From an uncultured Bacilli bacterium (lineage in GTDB: Bacteria; Bacillota_I; Bacilli_A; RF39; UBA660), in assembly GCA_934098555.1 (NCBI GenBank), contig CAKOOQ010000017.1, forward strand, positions 1 through 26,990: 26,990 nt of DNA. Reading direction: 5' to 3'. A program made the translations under genes and the position numbers. Positions 20,633 through 26,990 of the stretch are shown here, one piece after another (position 1 is the stretch's first letter; each line of letters starts with the position of its first letter). A model generated the notes under the pieces. The model made no database searches and was not told the DNA's origin. It saw only the letters and a program-made list of their open reading frames with translations.

Positions 20633-23600
20633 CATATTTCTAATAATTTCTTTTCCAAAATACTATATAAATATAAATGAATAGGTTTATTTGTTTTCTT
20701 TTGAACATAATCTTTATAACCATTTAACTGTTCAAGATAATGGGCGTCTGTAATATCATTTAGCTTATAATCCACAATGTCTATATGAGTAGGATGTTCT
20801 ATTAATAAATCAATAACGCCATGTTTCTCTGTATTTTCATCGTTATAAATAAATTCATATTCTTGAAAAATAGTAGTTTCTTTAACATCCTTAAAAATAT
20901 CTTGCTGATAAAGATTTATAGCTAACTCTTCGATAAATGAATCACAAATCAATTCGGGTTTAAAGTTTTTAAAATTGATATTTTCAAAAACTTTATGAAC
21001 TTTTAAACCAAGCTCAATGTTTCTTTCTTCTTTAGGTGTTAATAACTGGTTAATTTTTTTAGAAAAACGTCTGTGTGTTACTTCCTGTTCTGTAAAATGA
21101 AATGGTATAAAATCTATTCTTTCACCTTGCTTTATAATAGTTTGATTAATATCCTTTTTTAAAAGATAATTTTTAGTTAATGTTAATGCTTCTACATCAA
21201 TATCTTTCTTATAGATTTTTAACGTATTTGGAATGGAGTAAAGCATACTTGCAAATGAATTATATTTTTTACGAATACTTTCATAAACAATGCCATCCTC
21301 TTTTAACTCAACATTATTTTCATTTTTAGGTAATAATAAAATCATTTTTTCTTTCACTCTTGTTAATGCTACATAAAATAATCTTATCTTCTCAGATACA
21401 TCTTCTTGAATCATCTTATTTTGAATTAATAATTTTAAAATAGATTCCTTAATACCAGTAGACCTATCAGGCATATAAATAGGTAAAGTATTGTCATAAA
21501 TAATATTTCCTTTTAAATCTTCTTTACTAAAAGATTTAAATAAGCCACAGAAATAGCAAACAGGAAACTCCAAACCTTTTGATTTATGAATATTCATCAT
21601 TTTAACGGCGTTAGAACTATTTGTACCAGTGTTAAATTTAATCTTTTCATTGGTTTCTAAAAGTTCTTTTAAATAATCCTTAAAATCATAAATATCATAA
21701 GATAATGTTCCTAAATTACTAGCAATATTTAAAATAGTTTCAAAACGAATTTCACTTTCAAGGACATTACCTTTTAAACGTGTTTTATTGTAAAATTCTA
21801 AAGAAGACAAGATTTCTTCGGCTATTTCTTCTAAAGAAAGATGATTTAACTTTTGACTAAGAGGATATAATTTTTGCCATAACGAAGATTCATAAAAAGG
21901 CTTATTATTAAAATAGGCAAAAATTTCATCATCAGTTTTTGAAAATAAATAACTTCTTAAAATACTTGTAAAAGCATATTTAAATTCATCATTATAACTT
22001 TTATCTTTCATGCCAATAAGAAGTGTTAAAATGTTTTTAAATAAATAAATATCTGTGTCTTCATTTAAAACTTCATCTTTATATAAACAAAGAGGTATTT
22101 CAAAATATTCAAAAATTTTCTTAGCTAAATCAAAAGAAGAATTTCGGTCTAAAATAAGGCAAAAATCCTCATATTTCGCGTCATGAACGGTTTTACTATC
22201 TTTATCAAAGATTGGGTATTTTTGCTCAATTTTTTTCTTAATATCTTGAGCAATTGTAAAAAACTCTATTTCTTCTTTATTAAATTCTTTATTTCTAACT
22301 TCATATTCTAAAATATCCATATGATAATTTTGTGAAGATGCTCCTTCTTCAATATAAGAAGTATTACCAAAAACCATTTGATGAGAAACCGTATACTCAG
22401 CATTACCTATATTATTAGTCATAATTGGGTTAAAAATAGTATTAATATCTTCTAGTACCTCATCACGAGAACGAAAGTTTTTTAATAAATCAATCTTAAT
22501 GCCATCGGTATTTAAACTATATTTATCATATTTATTTTTAAAAATATATGGATTAGCATTTCGAAAACGATAAATACTTTGTTTGATATCTCCTACCATA
22601 TAAACATTATGATTACTAATTAAACTAATAAATTCTTCTTGAATGTCCGAAGTATCTTGATATTCATCGACCATAATTTCTTTAAAGAAATGTTTTAAAT
22701 AATCTCTAATGTCATTATTTTCTCTTAGTATTTTTAGTGACATTTGAGCAATATCATTAAAATCATAACAACAATATTTGTTTTTATATTCTTGTAACTG
22801 TTTGAAAAATTCTTCTAAAATATCAAAAATGATTTCTAAATAACCTTTTGTTTTTTTAATCGTATCTATAATCTCCTCTTGATAACCATAGACACATAAA
22901 TCTTTTAAATTTTTTAAAGAATCGCTTATCTTCTCTCGGGCCATTTTAGTTTCTTCTTCACTGTTACGAGGAGAAATAGGAATTTTAACACTGTTAATAA
23001 GAGCTATTAACTCATCTAAAGAACCCTCTTTTTTTAAAGCAGAAATACTATCTAATATTTTTTGCTCATAATCTTTTTCAAAATAATTACTTTGTAACTC
23101 GACTTCTAAAAACAAGGCCTCAATATTTTCTCTTAGTATATCTTTGTACATTGAAAGATATTGATTAATGGCTTTTTCTTGGTAATATTTGTTAAAATAA
23201 GAAGCCATATATTCTTGTCTATCTGTTCTAATTTCTAGTTTAGTCACTAAAGAAAGAAGGCTTTTTTTAAGGCTTTTATCGTCTTTAAAACAAAAATCTT
23301 TGACTAAACGATTAAATTTTTCATTCGTTTTTTCTTCATAATACTTGTCTAAAATATTATCTAGTATTTTCTTTTTTTGTAAATTTAAAATAGAACTGTC
23401 AGTAATAGCAATATTTTTAGGAATATTTAAAATATAGTGATATTTTTTGACAATAGACAAAGCAAAACTGTCAAAGGTTGTAATATAGGAGGACTCTAAA
23501 AGATCAAGTTCTTCCGGCTTATTTAATTCTTTAATCTTTTTTTTGATTCTTTCTTTCATTTCTCCAGCTGCTGCATTTGTAAATGTTAAAATAAGAAGTT

Positions 23601-23742
23601 CATTAATATGGATTCCCTTTTTTATCTTTTCAACAACTCTTGTCGATAAAACTGCTGTTTTACCAGAGCCTGCACCCGCGGATACAATAATATTTGTTCC
23701 ATCTTTATGAATCGCAGTTAATTGTTCATTCGTCCACGCCAT
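20632..23742 (-). CDS. addA: ATP-dependent helicase/nuclease subunit A (AddA)
   Basis: A 1036-residue UvrD-like helicase with a C-terminal RecB-type nuclease, the motor subunit of AddAB, which resects double-strand breaks for recombination. Walker A is G23-A-G-S-G-K-T29. Walker B is D359-E-Y-Q-D-T-S. Motif III/IV is G-D-I-K-Q-S-I-Y-R-F-R, then L-L-K-N-F-R-S-R, with M-N-I-H-K-S-K-G-L-E-F and V-A-L-T-R-V-K-E following. The nuclease has H-G-V-I-D978 and D991-Y-K993. It is about 200 residues shorter than B. subtilis AddA (1232), with no key motif lost. AAGGAGG precedes the ATG. It overlaps the end of addB by 17 bases. The stop is TGA. Confidence 0.93.
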   Translation of the reverse strand: MAWTNEQLTAIHKDGTNIIVSAGAGSGKTAVLSTRVVEKIKKGIHINELLILTFTNAAAGEMKERIKKKIKELNKPEELDLLESSYITTFDSFALSIVKKYHYILNIPKNIAITDSSILNLQKKKILDNILDKYYEEKTNEKFNRLVKDFCFKDDKSLKKSLLSLVTKLEIRTDRQEYMASYFNKYYQEKAINQYLSMYKDILRENIEALFLEVELQSNYFEKDYEQKILDSISALKKEGSLDELIALINSVKIPISPRNSEEETKMAREKISDSLKNLKDLCVYGYQEEIIDTIKKTKGYLEIIFDILEEFFKQLQEYKNKYCCYDFNDIAQMSLKILRENNDIRDYLKHFFKEIMVDEYQDTSDIQEEFISLISNHNVYMVGDIKQSIYRFRNANPYIFKNKYDKYSLNTDGIKIDLLKNFRSRDEVLEDINTIFNPIMTNNIGNAEYTVSHQMVFGNTSYIEEGASSQNYHMDILEYEVRNKEFNKEEIEFFTIAQDIKKKIEQKYPIFDKDSKTVHDAKYEDFCLILDRNSSFDLAKKIFEYFEIPLCLYKDEVLNEDTDIYLFKNILTLLIGMKDKSYNDEFKYAFTSILRSYLFSKTDDEIFAYFNNKPFYESSLWQKLYPLSQKLNHLSLEEIAEEILSSLEFYNKTRLKGNVLESEIRFETILNIASNLGTLSYDIYDFKDYLKELLETNEKIKFNTGTNSSNAVKMMNIHKSKGLEFPVCYFCGLFKSFSKEDLKGNIIYDNTLPIYMPDRSTGIKESILKLLIQNKMIQEDVSEKIRLFYVALTRVKEKMILLLPKNENNVELKEDGIVYESIRKKYNSFASMLYSIPNTLKIYKKDIDVEALTLTKNYLLKKDINQTIIKQGERIDFIPFHFTEQEVTHRRFSKKINQLLTPKEERNIELGLKVHKVFENINFKNFKPELICDSFIEELAINLYQQDIFKDVKETTIFQEYEFIYNDENTEKHGVIDLLIEHPTHIDIVDYKLNDITDAHYLEQLNGYKDYVQKKTNKPIHLYLYSILEKKLLEI

Positions 23743-26062
23743 CTTTTTTAACCTCCTTTTTTAAAAAGTTTTTGTCAGAATTAATATAAACTTTATCTTT
23801 GTCTTTATAAAAACAAATATCTTTAAAAGGACAAAATTCACAAGAAATATTCTTTTTATTATCTAAAATCTTAGGTTCGATTTTAAACTGTCCTTTGGTT
23901 ATTTCATCAATTGTTTGATGAATAAGATTATCCACTAAATTAAATAATGTATTTAAGTCATCTTTGTCAAATATTTTCGCGTAATTATAAAAATTCCCAT
24001 CTTTTTTAACTTTTAAACTTTTAATTTGGCATGAATTAGGGTAACTACTATCCACACTTCCTAATATCTCAAAATTGCTGTTAGAGTAACCTAGGGCTTT
24101 TAAGGCATTTTTCTTTGTAACTTCATAATCCACTTTATTCTCACATTTTTGTTTATCTATAAATAAAGGCTGCAGATAAAAACCTCCACAAGTGTAAGTT
24201 TTAAAATCTTCATCGTTTTTTAATAAATATAAATAAGTTGGAAGTTGTAAAGAAAAACCATGGGGCATAATGGACGCATCTAAAAAAGGCATACCCGATT
24301 TATAATCGATAATCTTAAAAATTTTACTTTCAGAATTATAGTATAAAGCATCAATTTTCCCTTTAAATGTTACCGAAATTTTTTCATTCATGGGTACTAT
24401 AATTTCTTTTTCAAATTCTCTTTCTTTTAATTCCGTAAATTTTTCTCTTTCTTGTAATAGATTTAAAGTATTTCTAAATTCTTCTTTTAAATTTTGTAAA
24501 AGCATTTCTTCTTTAGAACTAAAATCATAATCTTTAATAATATGCTTGAAAGTATAATCATAATCAAATTCTTCTTCATCTTTGAGCTCTAAAATTTTAT
24601 GAAAAATAGTACCTATAATTGTATTAAATGTTTCTTCATAAGGATTTAATTTTAAAATATATTTAAGATAAAAGGAGAAAGGACACGCTAAAAAATCATT
24701 CATATGTGTATAAGACAAAACTAATTTATTTTTTAAAAAACTCATCAATTTTTCATTGTTAATAACCTTATATTCATTGTCGTAAGTTTGATAAGAAATA
24801 TTATGATTAGAAGAAAGTTTAATAAAAGTATCATTAACGGTTCCAAATTTTACATAATTATCCATAAGTTTGCCAAAGATATATTCGTTATATTCTTTAG
24901 AAATATTATAGTTTAAGTGACCTTCTTGAATAGAATATTTTTCTAATAAAGAAGAAGGATAAACTTCTTTTTTTAAGGTGTTTTTCTTAAAAGTAATAAA
25001 GATATGAGGATAACTGGTAATTAAGTTTTCAATAAATTTTTTTTCTTTAATGTTTTTATCAGTGGTTGTATCAAAATGTATTTTTTTTTTAATATTATCT
25101 TCAAAATAATCTTCATCTTTATAAAACTTAGGAATCGTATCTGAATTGAAAGAGAGAAAGAAAACATAGTCATCTTCTTTGAAAGAATAAGTTTTATAAT
25201 TAACAACTTGAATACCTGTTTTATAATTTTTTTCTTTTCTTTTGGTATTTCTTAAAGCATAAATAATAAATTTTTCTTTGTTTTGTAAAAACATATATTT
25301 ATTTACAATATTAACAATATCATTATAGATATCAGTATCATTTTCCTCTTTACAAAGTTCTTGTATTGTTTTTAAGGCTTCTTCATAACCTAAAGGTAAA
25401 TTTTTTAAAAAAAGAGAACCTAAAGATGTTTGTTGTAAAGTTGTCTCAGTTTTAATATTTAAAGGAACGTGCATTTGTCTTCCTAATCGTTTTAAATCAT
25501 GGAGGTAATCATTAGGAACATTTGTTAAGTATATATTTTTTTCTGGAACATTTTTTTGGATTAAATAAATAACTTGTTCAAATACAAAAGTGATTTCTTC
25601 TTCAACATTATTTAAAGAATATATTTTAGGAACATAATGTTTTTGCTCTTTTTTTAGTATTTCAACATCATAATCTTTTAAAAGAAATAAAATTTCCTGA
25701 CTACAAATATCTTCATCAATTTTAAAAATAACATTTCTAAATTTTTCTTTCAACAATTTATTTTCTTGAAGCAATTTATTATTTATTAATTTCTGCTTTA
25801 AAAGACTTAAATAATTTCCTTTTTCAGTATTAATTTGTTCGACAGGATAAAGGATAATATTATCTAAATACTTTTGAGCTACTTCTAAGATAACTTTTTC
25901 CTCACTCATAATAAAATCAAGAGTTTTTTCGTTATACTCATAGGGGTAAATATTAATAAATTCCTTTAAGGTATAAACTTTATAGGGAGAAAGATTAGCC
26001 ATGGTACTTAAAGTTTTTAGCAATGAATTTTTATGATTAGTAATATAAATGCTTTCTTTCAT
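23726..26062 (-). CDS. addB: AddB-like helicase/nuclease subunit, compact
   Basis: A 778-residue partner of AddA. The C-terminal nuclease has G-K-I-D571 and D586-Y-K588. Four cysteines, C460 and C741-x2-C744-x5-C750, match the iron-sulfur cluster that pins the AddB nuclease domain. The protein is about 390 residues shorter than B. subtilis AddB, and its N-terminus (I-Y-I-T-N-H-K-N-S-L-L) lacks the Walker A loop usually found there, so any ATP role of this subunit is probably lost. The inactive helicase part is reduced to about 400 residues. Upstream of addA and overlapping it, as in other Firmicutes. The ribosome binding site is weak (AAGAAAG). Confidence 0.88.
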   Translation of the reverse strand: MKESIYITNHKNSLLKTLSTMANLSPYKVYTLKEFINIYPYEYNEKTLDFIMSEEKVILEVAQKYLDNIILYPVEQINTEKGNYLSLLKQKLINNKLLQENKLLKEKFRNVIFKIDEDICSQEILFLLKDYDVEILKKEQKHYVPKIYSLNNVEEEITFVFEQVIYLIQKNVPEKNIYLTNVPNDYLHDLKRLGRQMHVPLNIKTETTLQQTSLGSLFLKNLPLGYEEALKTIQELCKEENDTDIYNDIVNIVNKYMFLQNKEKFIIYALRNTKRKEKNYKTGIQVVNYKTYSFKEDDYVFFLSFNSDTIPKFYKDEDYFEDNIKKKIHFDTTTDKNIKEKKFIENLITSYPHIFITFKKNTLKKEVYPSSLLEKYSIQEGHLNYNISKEYNEYIFGKLMDNYVKFGTVNDTFIKLSSNHNISYQTYDNEYKVINNEKLMSFLKNKLVLSYTHMNDFLACPFSFYLKYILKLNPYEETFNTIIGTIFHKILELKDEEEFDYDYTFKHIIKDYDFSSKEEMLLQNLKEEFRNTLNLLQEREKFTELKEREFEKEIIVPMNEKISVTFKGKIDALYYNSESKIFKIIDYKSGMPFLDASIMPHGFSLQLPTYLYLLKNDEDFKTYTCGGFYLQPLFIDKQKCENKVDYEVTKKNALKALGYSNSNFEILGSVDSSYPNSCQIKSLKVKKDGNFYNYAKIFDKDDLNTLFNLVDNLIHQTIDEITKGQFKIEPKILDNKKNISCEFCPFKDICFYKDKDKVYINSDKNFLKKEVKKDGVDE

Positions 26063-26085
26063 ATCATATCACGCTTTCTTTCTTG

Positions 26086-26094
26086 ATTTTAACA
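26086..26094 (-). promoter_or_regulatory. Possible extended -10 for addB
   Basis: On the minus strand TGTTAAAAT ends 23 bases before the addB ATG. No -35 is convincing. The spacing matches the other extended -10 promoters in the window. Confidence 0.4.
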
Positions 26095-26191
26095 TGAATA
26101 GTTTTGATTTAAAAGATAAAAAGTTATTTAGTTTTATTCGACAAAATTTGACAATGGTTGCTAAATTTTGCGATTTAACTAAAATGTGATA

Positions 26192-26220
26192 TAGACTTTA
26201 ATTTATTAATTTGTTACAAT
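26192..26220 (+). promoter_or_regulatory. Promoter of the surface-protein gene
   Basis: TAGACT, a 17-base spacer ending in TGT, and TACAAT. It leaves a leader of about 60 bases. The rest of 26063-26286 is AT-rich intergenic sequence between divergent genes. Confidence 0.5.
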
Positions 26221-26286
26221 GGAAAAAGATAGAAGGACAATATAATAATTTAGATGTCTTTTGTAATTTTAGGAGAGTGGAAAATT

Positions 26287-26990
26287 ATGAAAAAGTTGTT
26301 TAATAAGGATAATCCTAATAAAAAGAAAATCCTTATTATCATGGGAATTTTGCTAGTATTATTGGGAACTATCGGGATTTCCTATGCCTATTGGATATTA
26401 ACTTATACCCAAACAGGTGTGAATAAAGTAGCCGCGAGTTGCTTTAGTTTGTCATTAACAAATGAAAAAAATAATATTAATTTGACAAATGCTTATCCCA
26501 TTTTAGATGAAGAAGGCAAAAAATTAACGCCTTATAGTTTTACTATCACAAATACTTGTGATTTGTTTGCTAGTTATACGGTAAATCTTGAAATGCTTGA
26601 GGATAACACGATGCCTCTTAAATATATTAATAGCATGCTTAATAATGAAAGTGTTACAAAATTAAGTGCTTTAGCAGATGCTCAAACGACAATTAATAAA
26701 GCAGTTGCATCTAAGACACTTGTTAAAGGAGCTTTAGGTGCCGGTGATAGCGTTGATTATAATTTAAGATTGTGGATTGCAGAAGATGTAACAGTTGAAA
26801 ATAAAGATGCAATGAACACTTTATTTAGTTCAAAAGTTGTGGTCGTTGGCTCTGTAAGTAACTATAGTCCAATAGAACAAGGCTATACAACTTTAGCTAA
26901 TGCCATACTTGCAAACGAATATCAAACAACCCCAGAAATATCTAAACAAAAAATCGCAGCCAAACAAACAGTAGATTTTAGTAAGACAGC
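26287..26990 (+). CDS. Secreted or surface protein, GISYAYW-type N-terminus (partial)
   Basis: The frame is open from ATG 26287 to the window end, 234 codons, with AGGAG 11 bases upstream. A short basic start (M-K-K-L-F-N-K) is followed by a hydrophobic segment (about 15-32) ending G-I-S-Y-A-Y-W, the signal/anchor style seen in TasA/camelysin-like and many gut Bacilli surface proteins. The visible mature part has two cysteines (A-S-C-F-S-L and N-T-C-D-L-F) and beta-rich Thr/Ser/Asn sequence such as Y-S-F-T-I-T-N-T, like an Ig-like or TasA-type fold. The 3' end lies outside the window, so domains and anchoring cannot be judged. It is divergent from addB. Confidence 0.8.
   Translation, partial: MKKLFNKDNPNKKKILIIMGILLVLLGTIGISYAYWILTYTQTGVNKVAASCFSLSLTNEKNNINLTNAYPILDEEGKKLTPYSFTITNTCDLFASYTVNLEMLEDNTMPLKYINSMLNNESVTKLSALADAQTTINKAVASKTLVKGALGAGDSVDYNLRLWIAEDVTVENKDAMNTLFSSKVVVVGSVSNYSPIEQGYTTLANAILANEYQTTPEISKQKIAAKQTVDFSKT

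Overview
The window is AT-rich DNA from a low-GC Gram-positive bacterium. TGA is used as a stop (rlmB, addA) and Trp is TGG, so this is genetic code 11, not the mycoplasma code. Peptidoglycan-bridge (FemAB-type) and AddAB genes argue for a walled cell. The very low GC, small genes and a GISYAYW-type surface protein fit an uncultured gut Bacilli/Erysipelotrichia-like lineage such as RF39; that placement is inference.

Region 1 (1-5450) is an accessory array. Three unrelated genes lie in the same orientation: a coiled-coil protein, an HExxH metallopeptidase-like protein and a GH10 glycosidase-like protein. Each has its own TGnTATAAT promoter. Between and around them lie four diverged copies of an intergenic element. 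Each copy carries the last 13 codons of a SEC-C zinc-binding motif (C-G-S-G-K-K-Y-x-x-C-C-G) plus a stop, with no ORF leading into it, followed by a hairpin with a TAAAATAA-type loop. TTTTAGATAC boxes occur around the copies, two of them as exact tandem 12-mers. The copies differ mostly at synonymous positions, including TCN/AGY serine switches. This is the most unusual signal in the window.

Region 2 (5450-6345) holds a strong terminator and a small cysteine-rich gene of unknown function.

Region 3 (6360-9220) is the conserved rlmB, SigH-like sigma factor, membrane protein, secE, nusG cluster. yacP and rpmG, often present here, are missing.

Region 4 (9220-17890) is the ribosomal core. rplK-rplA sits behind an L1-type leader and rplJ-rplL behind an L10 leader with a consensus promoter. 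rpsL-rpsG-fusA-tuf follows. rpoB and rpoC, which usually sit between rplL and rpsL, are absent. In their place are a P-loop kinase-like gene and three small membrane-anchored genes, two of them related to each other and one with a prepilin-like N-terminus. EF-G has NKMG in place of the G4 motif NKxD, S12 has Ile at the usual Pro104, EF-Tu has a shortened switch I segment, and L11 has an acidic tail of about 55 residues.

Region 5 (17890-26990) has a FemAB-type transferase overlapping gmk and an HdeD/DUF308 membrane protein. A bidirectional terminator follows. The divergently oriented addB-addA repair operon is on the minus strand, and the window ends in the 5' part of a secreted or surface protein on the plus strand.
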